Positions 1-8,247 of a DNA stretch of 64,000 bases are shown piece by piece. The notes beneath the pieces are model-generated. The model worked only from the letters and a program-made list of their open reading frames with translations. It ran no database searches and was not told the origin of the DNA. Position numbers and translations under genes: made by a program. How positions within the stretch are numbered: position 1 is the stretch's first letter; the number at the start of each line of letters is the position of its first letter. This stretch comes from Lentisalinibacter sp964427415 (GTDB lineage Bacteria > Pseudomonadota > Gammaproteobacteria > Steroidobacterales > Woeseiaceae): positions 124,001-188,000 of the forward strand of contig CAYRUH010000001.1 of assembly GCA_964427415.1 (NCBI GenBank), written 5' to 3'.

Positions 1-1
1 A

Positions 2-52
2 CTGCGGTCCGGCCTCCTTCTCCTTCCCCTCAACGGGAGGATGCGCGGGTAG
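2..52 (+). CDS. leuL: Leucine-rich leader peptide of leu attenuator (3' part)
   Basis: The frame ends at TAG 50-52 and encodes a peptide tail in which GLLLLPLNGRMRG precedes the stop. Five of six consecutive codons (14-31) are leucine, all CTC or CTT rather than the CTG favoured in neighbouring genes. The start codon lies before the window or is a non-ATG codon at its edge. Control codons of this kind, followed by an intrinsic terminator and then leuA, match leader-peptide attenuation: leucine starvation stalls the ribosome and lets transcription continue. The coding call is inferred from this layout; no start or ribosome binding site is visible. Confidence 0.6.
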   Translation: MRSGLLLLPLNGRMRG

Positions 53-78
53 CCGACAGTCAAGGCGAACGAGAAGGC

Positions 79-114
79 AAACCCCGCATCCGAAAGGTCG
101 CGGGGTTTTTTTTT
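79..114 (+). terminator. Intrinsic terminator / attenuator before leuA
   Basis: ACCCCGC (81-87) pairs with GCGGGGT (100-106). An inner CC-GAAA-GG hairpin sits in the loop and nine T follow (106-114). It lies 27 bases after the leader-peptide stop and 15 bases before leuA, the position expected of a leu attenuator. The alternative antiterminator pairing was not worked out. Confidence 0.85.
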
Positions 115-128
115 GATGGAGAGAGCTT

Positions 129-1706
129 ATGAGTATCGAGGACGCCGACCGGGTCCGGATTTTCGACACCACACTGCGCGACGGCGAGCAGGCGCCGGGC
201 TGCAGCATGACGCTGCGCGAGAAACTCCGGGTTGCCGCGGCGCTCGCCGAACTCCGGGTCGACGTCATCGAGGCGGGCTTCGCCGCCGCTTCCCCCGGCG
301 ACTTCGAATCCGTACGGGCAATCGCGAGCGAGATCGAGGGGCCGTCCGTTTGCAGCCTGGCCCGGTGCAATGCCGAGGATATAGAGAAGGCCTGGAAAGC
401 GGTCGAACCGGCGGCCAAACCCCGCATACACGTCTTCGTGGCCACCAGTGAGATCCATCGTACCCACAAACTCAATATGGCCAAGGAAGAGATCATCCAG
501 AGCGCGACCGGGGCCATCAGAATGGCCCGGGAGTTCTGTGACGACGTGGAGTTCTCGCCGGAGGATGCGTCCCGCACCGAACTCCCCTACCTGGCGGAGG
601 TGGTCACGGCGGCGGTCGAGGCCGGCGCGGGCACCATTAATATCCCGGATACGGTCGGTTACACGGTGCCGGGTGAGTTCCACGAGCTGTTCCGTTATCT
701 GAATGAGCACGTGCCCGGCATCGACGACGTCGTGCTGTCGGTGCACTGCCACGATGACCTCGGCATGGCGGTGGCGAACAGCCTGGCGGCGGTGCGCGGC
801 GGCGCCCGCCAGGTGGAATGCACTATCAATGGCATCGGCGAGCGCGCGGGCAATTGCTCGCTGGAAGAGGTGGTCATGGCGCTGAAGACCCGCCGCGAAT
901 ACTTCGGCGCGGATACCGGGCTGGACACCACCCGGCTCTATCCTACCTCGCGGCTCGTCTCCAGCATCACCGGCATCCACATCCCCCGCAATAAAGCCGT
1001 GGTGGGGGAGAACGCGTTCGCCCATGAAGCCGGCATCCATCAGCACGGCATGCTGAAGCACGCCTCGACCTACGAGATCATGCGTCCCGAGGACGTCGGC
1101 ATCAGCCGCTCCAACCTGGTACTCGGCAAGCACAGCGGCCGCCACGCCTTCCGGGAGCGGGTGCGGGAACTCGGCTTCGAGCTGGACGACTTCGAGCTGA
1201 ACCGGGCATTCCGCGAGTTCAAGAAGCTGGCGGACCGCAAGAAGGAGCTCTATGACGCCGACATCGAGGCGCTCATCCTGAACGCGGAGGGTGCGGCACC
1301 CGGCCCCTGGGCCCTGGAGGTGCTGAACGTCAACTCCGGCACTGCCTCGACGGCCACCGCGTCCGTACGCCTGCGCCATGAGAGCGGCGAGTGCCCGGAA
1401 GAGGCAGCCGTCGGCGACGGCCCCATCGCGGCCGCCTGCCAGGCTGTGGAGCGAATCACGGGTATCCACCTGGTGCTGCGAAATTTCGATCTGCGCAGCG
1501 TCACCAAGGGCGAAGACGCGCAGGGTGAGGCGACGGTCACGGTGGAATATAATGACGTGACCTTCCGCGGCCACGGCGTCAGCACCGATATCGTCGAAGC
1601 CGGCGCACTGGCGTGGCTGGAAGTCACCAACCGGATAATCCGCCGCCAGCAATCAGGGCTGGAGATCACCCCTGCGCCGGATGCCGGCGAGATCGCAACC
1701 ATTTAA
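129..1706 (+). CDS. leuA: 2-isopropylmalate synthase
   Basis: Condenses acetyl-CoA with 2-ketoisovalerate, the first committed step of leucine synthesis, in the cytoplasm. At 525 aa it has the family's usual length. The catalytic TIM barrel opens with FDTTLRDGEQAPG (residues 12-24), carries the HCHDD metal-binding motif near residue 205 and GERAGNCSLEE near 240. The C-terminal third (about 380-510) is the LeuA dimerisation/allosteric domain, so leucine feedback inhibition is expected. ATG 129 has a GGAGAG ribosome binding site just upstream. It is first gene of the leu operon, directly behind an attenuator. Citramalate or homocitrate synthase is unlikely given the leuCDB neighbours. Confidence 0.97.
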   Translation: MSIEDADRVRIFDTTLRDGEQAPGCSMTLREKLRVAAALAELRVDVIEAGFAAASPGDFESVRAIASEIEGPSVCSLARCNAEDIEKAWKAVEPAAKPRIHVFVATSEIHRTHKLNMAKEEIIQSATGAIRMAREFCDDVEFSPEDASRTELPYLAEVVTAAVEAGAGTINIPDTVGYTVPGEFHELFRYLNEHVPGIDDVVLSVHCHDDLGMAVANSLAAVRGGARQVECTINGIGERAGNCSLEEVVMALKTRREYFGADTGLDTTRLYPTSRLVSSITGIHIPRNKAVVGENAFAHEAGIHQHGMLKHASTYEIMRPEDVGISRSNLVLGKHSGRHAFRERVRELGFELDDFELNRAFREFKKLADRKKELYDADIEALILNAEGAAPGPWALEVLNVNSGTASTATASVRLRHESGECPEEAAVGDGPIAAACQAVERITGIHLVLRNFDLRSVTKGEDAQGEATVTVEYNDVTFRGHGVSTDIVEAGALAWLEVTNRIIRRQQSGLEITPAPDAGEIATI

Positions 1707-1730
1707 CGGCGCGGCCGTCAGGAGTTTCGT

Positions 1731-2693
1731 ATGACCATCCATGCGAGCAAGTACATCTGGTTCAACGGCGATATGGTGCCGTGGGACCAGGCCCGGGTGC
1801 ACGTCCTCGCCCACGCCCTGCATTACGGCTCGTCCGTATTCGAGGGCATCCGTGTCTACAGGACGCCAGCCGGCAGCCGGGCGTTCCGACTGCATGACCA
1901 CATGCGGCGCATGTACGACTCGGCGAAAATCTACCGCATGCGCATCCCGTACCCCTTCGACGAACTCATGCAGGTGTGCCGCCAGGTCGTGATCGAGAAC
2001 GGCCTGAACAATGGCGCCTATATCCGGCCTGTGGCCTTGCGTGGCTACGGCGAGGTGGGACTGTCCCCGAAAGACGACCATCCGGTCGACGTCGCCGTGG
2101 CCGCCTGGGAATGGGGCGCCTACCTGGGCGCCGACGGGCTGGAGCAGGGCGTCGACGTCTGCGTTTCCTCCTGGCAGCGCGTGGCGCCGAACACCATGCC
2201 GGCGATGGCCAAGGCCGGCGGCAACTATCTTTCCAGCCAGCTCATCAGCATGGAAGCGAAGCGCCTCGGCTTCGCGGAAGGCATCGCCCTGTCCACAGAC
2301 GGCCTGGTCAGCGAGGGAGCGGGCGAGAACCTGTTCCTGGTCCGCGACGGCACCCTGTACACGCCGCCGGTCTCCTCCTCCATCCTGAACGGGATCACGC
2401 GCCACACCGTCATCTGCCTGGCCGAGGACATGGGCCTGCCCGTCGTCTACCAGAGTATTCCGCGCGAGATGCTCTATCTCGCTGACGAACTGTTCTTCAC
2501 CGGCACGGCGGCCGAGGTAACGCCGATCCGTTCGGTGGACCGCATCCAGGTCGGCGAGGGCCGACGCGGGGCGGTTACCGCCCGCCTGCAGCAGGCCTTC
2601 TTCGGCCTGTTCACGGGTGAGACCGAGGATACCCGCGGCTGGCTGGAAGCCGTCGAGTCCGCCGGTGCGGCGCCGGGGGCCGCCAGCGCATGA
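1731..2693 (+). CDS. ilvE: Branched-chain amino acid aminotransferase
   Basis: PLP-dependent class IV aminotransferase (320 aa) that interconverts leucine, isoleucine and valine with their 2-keto acids. The PLP lysine is K161 in MAKAGGNYLSS. The signature near the C-terminus, DELFFTGTAAEVTPI, is typical of IlvE rather than D-amino acid aminotransferase. AGGAG lies upstream of ATG 1731. The gene sits inside the leu operon between leuA and leuC and its stop overlaps the leuC start (ATGA), so it is probably co-regulated with leucine synthesis by the attenuator. Confidence 0.96.
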   Translation: MTIHASKYIWFNGDMVPWDQARVHVLAHALHYGSSVFEGIRVYRTPAGSRAFRLHDHMRRMYDSAKIYRMRIPYPFDELMQVCRQVVIENGLNNGAYIRPVALRGYGEVGLSPKDDHPVDVAVAAWEWGAYLGADGLEQGVDVCVSSWQRVAPNTMPAMAKAGGNYLSSQLISMEAKRLGFAEGIALSTDGLVSEGAGENLFLVRDGTLYTPPVSSSILNGITRHTVICLAEDMGLPVVYQSIPREMLYLADELFFTGTAAEVTPIRSVDRIQVGEGRRGAVTARLQQAFFGLFTGETEDTRGWLEAVESAGAAPGAASA

Positions 2694-4114
2694 GTGCGAT
2701 TGACATGAACGGACCGCAGACGCTGTTCGAGAAGGTGTGGAACCAGCACGTCGTCGTCCCCGAGACCGACGAGACGCCGGCCATGTTATACATCGATCTG
2801 CACCTGATCCACGAGGTCACCACCCCGCAGGCCTTCAGCGTGCTGCGCGACCGCGGACTGCCGCCGCGCCGCCCTGACCTGACGCTGGCGACCATGGACC
2901 ATTCGACGCCGACGACGCCGGTGCGCACACTCGCGGACATCGAGGTGGTCGGCGAGAGCGCGGCCAAACAGATCCGCCGGATGCAGGCGAACTGCCGGGA
3001 GTTCGGCATCGACCTGCTCGGATTCGACAGCGACGCCCGGGGCATCGTCCACGTCATCGGTCCGGAACTCGGCGCAACCCAGCCCGGCAAGACCATCGTC
3101 TGCGGGGACAGCCATACGTCAACGCACGGGGCGTTCGGTGCGCTGGCCTTCGGCATCGGCACCACGGAGGTGGGCCACGTGCTGGCCACCCAGTGCCTGC
3201 TGCAGCGCCGGCCGAAGACCCTCGCCATCGAGGTGACCGGTCAGCTCGGGCCCGGGGTCTGCGCCAAGGACATCATCCTCGCCATCATCGGCGAGATCGG
3301 GGTAGACGGCGGCACGGGCCACGTCATCGAGTACCAGGGCGACGCCATCCGCGCGCTGGACATGGAGGCCCGGATGACCATCTGCAACATGTCCATCGAG
3401 GCCGGCGCGCGCGCCGGCATGATCGCGCCGGATGACACCACCTTCGAGTATCTCTGGGGCCGCCCGCGGGCGCCGCAGGGCGAGGAGTGGGACCGGTCGC
3501 TGGCCCGCTGGCGCGCCCTGGCCACGGACGCGGACGCCACGTTCGACCGGCATGTCATGGTCGACGCCTCGCGGCTGGCGCCCATGGTGACCTTCGGCAC
3601 CAACCCGGGCATGGTCCTGCCGGTGACAGAGACCATCCCGGAGGGGCCGGGTCCGGCCTTCGCCAAGGCCCTCGACTACATGGGGCTCGAGAGCGGCCGG
3701 CCCATCGCCGGTACGCCGGTGGACGTCGTTTTCGTCGGCAGCTGCACCAACTCGCGGCTGTCGGACCTGGAGCAGGTTGCCGGCATCCTGCGCGGGCGCC
3801 GCGTCGCCGACAACGTCCGCATGCTGGTGGTGCCGGGCTCGCAGCAGGTCAAACGGCAGGCCGAAGAGAGAGGACTGGACGAAGTCTTCCGGGCAGCGGG
3901 TGCCGAATGGCGGGAATCGGGCTGCTCGATGTGCCTGGGCATGAACGGCGATACGGTGCCACGCGGCAAGCTGGCGGTCAGCACCAGCAACCGCAACTTC
4001 GAGGGCCGTCAGGGCGCCGGCGCCCGCACCGTGCTGGCGAGTCCGGCGACGGCGGCAGCCTGCGCCGTCGAGGGCCGCATCGCCGACCCCCGGTCCCTGC
4101 CGGAAGGAGTCTGA
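2690..4114 (+). CDS. leuC: 3-isopropylmalate dehydratase, large subunit
   Basis: Aconitase-family subunit that isomerises 2- to 3-isopropylmalate together with LeuD. It is 474 aa, full length. The 4Fe-4S cluster ligands are visible as C352 (GSCTNS) and C412/C415 (GCSMC). The GDSHTSTHGAFG motif of the active site is near residue 142. The start overlaps the ilvE stop by four bases, implying translational coupling, and leuD follows after four bases. A second in-frame ATG at 2705 is possible but less well supported. Confidence 0.97.
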   Translation: MSAIDMNGPQTLFEKVWNQHVVVPETDETPAMLYIDLHLIHEVTTPQAFSVLRDRGLPPRRPDLTLATMDHSTPTTPVRTLADIEVVGESAAKQIRRMQANCREFGIDLLGFDSDARGIVHVIGPELGATQPGKTIVCGDSHTSTHGAFGALAFGIGTTEVGHVLATQCLLQRRPKTLAIEVTGQLGPGVCAKDIILAIIGEIGVDGGTGHVIEYQGDAIRALDMEARMTICNMSIEAGARAGMIAPDDTTFEYLWGRPRAPQGEEWDRSLARWRALATDADATFDRHVMVDASRLAPMVTFGTNPGMVLPVTETIPEGPGPAFAKALDYMGLESGRPIAGTPVDVVFVGSCTNSRLSDLEQVAGILRGRRVADNVRMLVVPGSQQVKRQAEERGLDEVFRAAGAEWRESGCSMCLGMNGDTVPRGKLAVSTSNRNFEGRQGAGARTVLASPATAAACAVEGRIADPRSLPEGV

Positions 4115-4118
4115 GGCC

Positions 4119-4703
4119 ATGCAGCCCGTCAAGCGCATAGAATCGGACACAGTGGTCATCGACCAGAGCGACATCGATACCGATCAGATCATACCGGCCC
4201 GCTTCCTCACCACGACCACCAAGGAAGGGCTCGGCGAGGCCGTGTTCGCGGACTGGCGTTACCGGGAGGACGGCAGCGAGAAGCCGGATTTCGCACTGAA
4301 CCGGCCAGAAAATGAGGGCCGCACGATACTCGTCGCCGGCAACAATTTCGGCTGCGGCTCCTCCCGCGAGCATGCGGCCTGGGCGCTGGCGGATTACGGC
4401 ATCCGCGCGGTCATCAGCACCGAGATCGCGGATATCTTCCGCAGCAATGCGCTGAAGAACGGGTTGCTGCCCGTGGACGTGCCGGCCGAGCTGCACCGCT
4501 GGCTGCTGGATAACCCCGGGGCGCACGTGGTCCTTGACCTCGAGGCCAACACGCTCACCCTGCCGGACGGACGCGAGCACCGCTTCACCATCGAAGCCTT
4601 CGCCCGCTACTGCCTGATGCAGGGCACCGACCAGCTCGGCTTCCTGCTGAGCCAGGAAGACGCCATCACCCGGTTCGAGACGACGCGGCCGTGGAAGCCC
4701 TGA
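4119..4703 (+). CDS. leuD: 3-isopropylmalate dehydratase, small subunit
   Basis: Swivel-domain partner of LeuC (194 aa). It shows the substrate-binding GNNFGCGSSREHA motif near residue 70 and the DTDQIIPARF motif near residue 20. GGAAGGAG lies in the end of leuC about 12 bases before ATG 4119. The 3' end overlaps the leuB GTG start by 13 bases, so the last three leu genes are tightly coupled. Confidence 0.97.
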   Translation: MQPVKRIESDTVVIDQSDIDTDQIIPARFLTTTTKEGLGEAVFADWRYREDGSEKPDFALNRPENEGRTILVAGNNFGCGSSREHAAWALADYGIRAVISTEIADIFRSNALKNGLLPVDVPAELHRWLLDNPGAHVVLDLEANTLTLPDGREHRFTIEAFARYCLMQGTDQLGFLLSQEDAITRFETTRPWKP

Positions 4704-5758
4704 TCGCCCTGCTGCCGGGGGACGGCATCGGCCCCGAAGTGACCGAAGCCGGCCGACGGGTCCTGGAGGCCGTGGCGTCGCGGCATGGCCACCGCTTCGA
4801 TACGCACGAGGGGCTGGTCGGCGGCGCCGCCATCGACGCCCGTGACAGTGCCCTGCCCCGGGATACGCTCGAACTCTGCAGCCGCGCCGACGCGGTGCTG
4901 CTGGGCGCCGTCGGCGGGCCGAAGTGGTCCGCCCCGCAAGCACCGATCAGACCCGAGCAGGGCCTGCTCGACCTGCGCTCGGCGCTGGGCGTCTTCGCCA
5001 ATCTCAGGCCCGTGCGGCCGCTGCCGGAACTGTTCGAGGCTTCCGCCATCCGCGCCGAACGGCTGCAGGGCACCGATCTGCTGGTCGTGCGCGAACTGAC
5101 CGGTGGCATCTATTTCGGCGAGAAACACCGCGATGCCGACAGCGCCTCGGACCTGTGCCGCTACACCCGGCTCGAAATCGAACGCATCGTCCGGGTCGCC
5201 GCCGGGCTGGCGCGCGAGCGGCGCGGCCGGCTTGCCTCCGTGGACAAGGCCAATGTGCTGGAGACCTCGCGGCTGTGGCGGCGGGTCACGACGGAGATCG
5301 TCTCCGCAGAATTCCCCGAGGTGGCGCTGGAGCATGTTCTGGTCGACGCCGCGGCCATGCACCTCATCAGCCGGCCGGCCGACTTCGACGTCATCGTCAC
5401 CGACAACATGTTCGGAGACATCCTCACCGACGAGGCATCCATGCTGTCTGCCTCGCTGGGCATGCTGCCGTCGGCGTCGCTGGGTGCCGGCACCCGGGGC
5501 CTGTACGAGCCGATCCACGGTTCGGCGCCCGACATCGCCGGGCAGGACGCGGCCAACCCCTGTGCCGCCATCGCCAGCGCGGCAATGCTGTTGCGCTACA
5601 GCCTCGGCCTGCACGAGGAAGCGGATGAGGTGGAGCGTGCCGTGGCGGCCGCCATCCGCGGCGGCGCCCGGACTGCGGACATCGCCTCGCCGGCTCACGC
5701 CGTCCTGGGCACGCGGGAGATGACCGCCGCCGTGATCGGGCGGCTCGGCGAGGGCTGA
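4691..5758 (+). CDS. leuB: 3-isopropylmalate dehydrogenase
   Basis: NAD-dependent oxidative decarboxylation of 3-isopropylmalate to 2-ketoisocaproate, the last LeuABCD step before transamination by IlvE. The protein is 355 aa, starting at GTG 4691 inside leuD (LLPGDGIGPEV follows at once, fixing the start). Other visible elements are DKANVLETSRLWR, the TDNMFGDILTDEAS metal-binding segment and the HGSAPDIAGQ cofactor-binding segment. It is the last gene of the operon; the metX gene ends convergently 21 bases further on. No strong intrinsic terminator is obvious in that short gap. Confidence 0.97.
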   Translation: MEALIALLPGDGIGPEVTEAGRRVLEAVASRHGHRFDTHEGLVGGAAIDARDSALPRDTLELCSRADAVLLGAVGGPKWSAPQAPIRPEQGLLDLRSALGVFANLRPVRPLPELFEASAIRAERLQGTDLLVVRELTGGIYFGEKHRDADSASDLCRYTRLEIERIVRVAAGLARERRGRLASVDKANVLETSRLWRRVTTEIVSAEFPEVALEHVLVDAAAMHLISRPADFDVIVTDNMFGDILTDEASMLSASLGMLPSASLGAGTRGLYEPIHGSAPDIAGQDAANPCAAIASAAMLLRYSLGLHEEADEVERAVAAAIRGGARTADIASPAHAVLGTREMTAAVIGRLGEG

Positions 5759-5779
5759 GGGGCCGCCGGACGGCCGGGT

Positions 5780-6868
5780 TCAGCCGGCCGCCATCGCCCG
5801 GGGCGTATCGAGGCCGCGCCGGAACTCCAGGACCAGTTCGCCCAGCTCCTCCAGGTCGATCAGAAAGCCGTCGTGGCCATGGGGAGTCTGCAGAACCTCG
5901 TAGCGGGCGTTCGGCAGATGATCGGCGAGGTAGCGCTGCTCCCGTGGCGGGTAAAGCACGTCGGAGCTGACAGAGACCACCAGGGCCTGCTGCCGGATTC
6001 CGGCCAGCACGGTCTCCGGATCGCCGCGGTCACGGCCGAGGTCGTGACTGTCCATGGCCTGGGTCAGGCGCACGTAGGCGGCCGCATCGAACCGGTCCAC
6101 CAGCTTGTCGCCCTGGTAACGCAGATAGGACTCCACCTGGAAGAGCTCGGGGTTTGCCTGCTCCCGCCCGAACCGGCTCTCGAAGTTCTCCCAGCTGCGG
6201 TAACTGACCATCGCGATCATGCGCGCCACCGCCATGCCCTGGCGTGGCGGTGCTTTGTCCGTGTAATGCCCCTGCCGCCACAACGGATCCCGCCAGATGG
6301 CCTGGCGCTGGGCCTCGCTGATGCCGATGCACCAGGCGCTGTGCCGGGCCGAGACGCCGATGGGCGCGATGGCGTCCACCCGATCCGGGTAACAGGCTGC
6401 CCATTCCAGCACCTGCATGCCGCCGAGCGACGGGCCGATCACCAGCGCAAGCCGGCCAACGCCCAGCGCGGCCAGCAGGCGGCGCTGCAGGTGTACCATG
6501 TCCCGCACCGTCACGCGGGGAAAGTCGCCCCCCTGACGCCGCTCCCCGTCCGACGTCGGCGAAAGAGGCCCCGACGTGCCGTAGCAGCCGCCGAGCACGT
6601 TGCTGCAGACGATGAAATCCCGCTCCGGGTCCAGCGCCCTGCCGGGGCCCAGCATGCCGGCCCACCAGTCATCGGCATCCGCCGAGCCGGTGAGCGCGTG
6701 GCACACCAGCACGGCGTTGCTCGCGTCCCGGTTCAGCCGACCCCAGGTCCGGTAGGCCACCACCGGTGCGTCCACGACCTCCCCGCTCTCCAGGCGCAGG
6801 GCGTCGGGCAGCTCCAGGTAGCGCGTCTCGGCCGAGAGCCAGCGGGCGATGCCGGAAGGCAGGCTCAT
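5780..6868 (-). CDS. metX: Homoserine O-acyltransferase (MetX family)
   Basis: Alpha/beta-hydrolase-fold enzyme (362 aa) that acylates homoserine at the entry to methionine synthesis. The nucleophile is S147 in GPSLGGMQ. An Asp in VSSDVLYPP and a His in TPHGHDGFL complete the triad. Whether the donor is acetyl-CoA or succinyl-CoA cannot be decided by eye, as both activities occur in this family. The start overlaps the metY stop (ATGA), and the gene is third in the SAM-riboswitch operon metB-metY-metX. Confidence 0.94.
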   Translation of the reverse strand: MSLPSGIARWLSAETRYLELPDALRLESGEVVDAPVVAYRTWGRLNRDASNAVLVCHALTGSADADDWWAGMLGPGRALDPERDFIVCSNVLGGCYGTSGPLSPTSDGERRQGGDFPRVTVRDMVHLQRRLLAALGVGRLALVIGPSLGGMQVLEWAACYPDRVDAIAPIGVSARHSAWCIGISEAQRQAIWRDPLWRQGHYTDKAPPRQGMAVARMIAMVSYRSWENFESRFGREQANPELFQVESYLRYQGDKLVDRFDAAAYVRLTQAMDSHDLGRDRGDPETVLAGIRQQALVVSVSSDVLYPPREQRYLADHLPNARYEVLQTPHGHDGFLIDLEELGELVLEFRRGLDTPRAMAAG

Positions 6869-8190
6869 GCGGCGTCCCGGCTCCTGGCCTTGCTGAAGGC
6901 CTGCTCGAAGTCCGCCTTGATGTCGTCGATGTGCTCGATGCCCACCGACACCCGGATCATGTCCGGCGTCACACCCGCGGAACGCTGCTCTTCCTCGCTC
7001 AGCTGCTGATGGGTGGTGGTCGCCGGGTGGATCACCAGCGTCTTCGCGTCGCCCACGTTGGCGAGATGACTGGCGAGCTCCACCGATTCGATGAAGCGCC
7101 GGCCGGCCTCGGCGCCACCGCGGATGCCGAAGGTCAGCACCGCGCCATAGCCGTTAGTGAGGTATTGCTTCGCCCGCTCGTGATAGGGGTGCGACTCGAG
7201 GCCGGGATAATTCACGAAGGAGACGTCCGACTGTTCGCTCAGCCAGCGGGCCAGTTCCAGCGAGTTGTCCGCGTGCCGCTGGGCGCGCAGCGACAGCGTC
7301 TCCAGACCCTGCAGCAGGAGGAAGGCGTTGAACGGACTCAGCGCCGGGCCAAGGTCACGCAGGCCCTCCACCCGGGCGCGGATGATGAAGGCGATGTTGC
7401 CGAACGGCCCTTCCGGTCCGAACACCTCCGCGAATTTCATGCCGTGGTAGCCGGGCGACGGCTCGGTGAAGACCGGGAACTTGCCGTTTGACCAGTCGAA
7501 GCGGCCGGAGTCGACGATGACCCCGCCGATAGTCGTGCCATGCCCGCCGATCCACTTGGTGGCCGACTGAACGACGATATCGGCGCCATGATCGATCGGG
7601 CGCACGATGTAGCCGCAGCAGCCCAGCGTATTGTCCACCACCAGCGGGATGCCGTTGTCGTGGGCGAGATCGGCCAGCGCCCGGAAGTCCGGCACGTCGA
7701 AGCCCGGGTTGCCGATGGACTCGACATACAGGGCCTTCGTGTTCTCGTCGATGGCGGCGGCATAGTCCTCAAGGGCGTCGCCCTCGACGAACCGCACGTC
7801 GATGCCGAGCCGGGGCAGCGACACCTTGAACTGGTTGTAAGTGCCGCCGTAGAGCGAGCTGCGGGCGACGATATTCTCGCCGGCCAGGGCCAGCGTGGTG
7901 ATGGTCAGGAACTGGGCCGCCTGGCCGCTGCCGGTCGCCAGCGCCGCCACGCCGCCCTCCAGCGCGGCCACTCGCTGCTCGAAGACGTCGTTGGTCGGAT
8001 TCATGATCCGCGAATAGATGTTGCCGAACTCCTCCAGGCCGAACAGGCGCGCGCCATGCGCCGTGTCGTCGAATGTGTAGGAGGTGGTCTGGTAGATGGG
8101 GACCGCGCGCGAGTTCGTGCCCGGCGCCGGCTCCTGGCCGGCGTGGATCTGCAGGGTCTCGTAATGAAGCTTGGATTTATCCAGTGCCAT
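6865..8190 (-). CDS. metY: O-acylhomoserine sulfhydrylase (MetY type)
   Basis: Cys/Met-metabolism PLP enzyme (441 aa) expected to make homocysteine directly from O-acylhomoserine and sulfide. The PLP lysine is K212 in SATKWIGGHG. The length and the long insert after the PLP region separate MetY from the roughly 390-aa MetB/MetC branch. It lies between metB and metX, overlapping metX by four bases. Its presence beside metB means that direct sulfhydrylation and transsulfuration are encoded in one operon. Confidence 0.94.
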   Translation of the reverse strand: MALDKSKLHYETLQIHAGQEPAPGTNSRAVPIYQTTSYTFDDTAHGARLFGLEEFGNIYSRIMNPTNDVFEQRVAALEGGVAALATGSGQAAQFLTITTLALAGENIVARSSLYGGTYNQFKVSLPRLGIDVRFVEGDALEDYAAAIDENTKALYVESIGNPGFDVPDFRALADLAHDNGIPLVVDNTLGCCGYIVRPIDHGADIVVQSATKWIGGHGTTIGGVIVDSGRFDWSNGKFPVFTEPSPGYHGMKFAEVFGPEGPFGNIAFIIRARVEGLRDLGPALSPFNAFLLLQGLETLSLRAQRHADNSLELARWLSEQSDVSFVNYPGLESHPYHERAKQYLTNGYGAVLTFGIRGGAEAGRRFIESVELASHLANVGDAKTLVIHPATTTHQQLSEEEQRSAGVTPDMIRVSVGIEHIDDIKADFEQAFSKARSRDAA

Positions 8191-8247
8191 CGCTCTTTCC
8201 TTTCTCTCTTCTGAGGTTCTCTTGATTCGTCGCCTGCTGCGCGCCGC

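Noticed and set aside
60..1652. 530-aa open frame on the minus strand opposite leuA
   Set aside because: A mirror frame in GC-rich DNA; no ribosome binding site or domain, and the plus strand is unmistakably LeuA.
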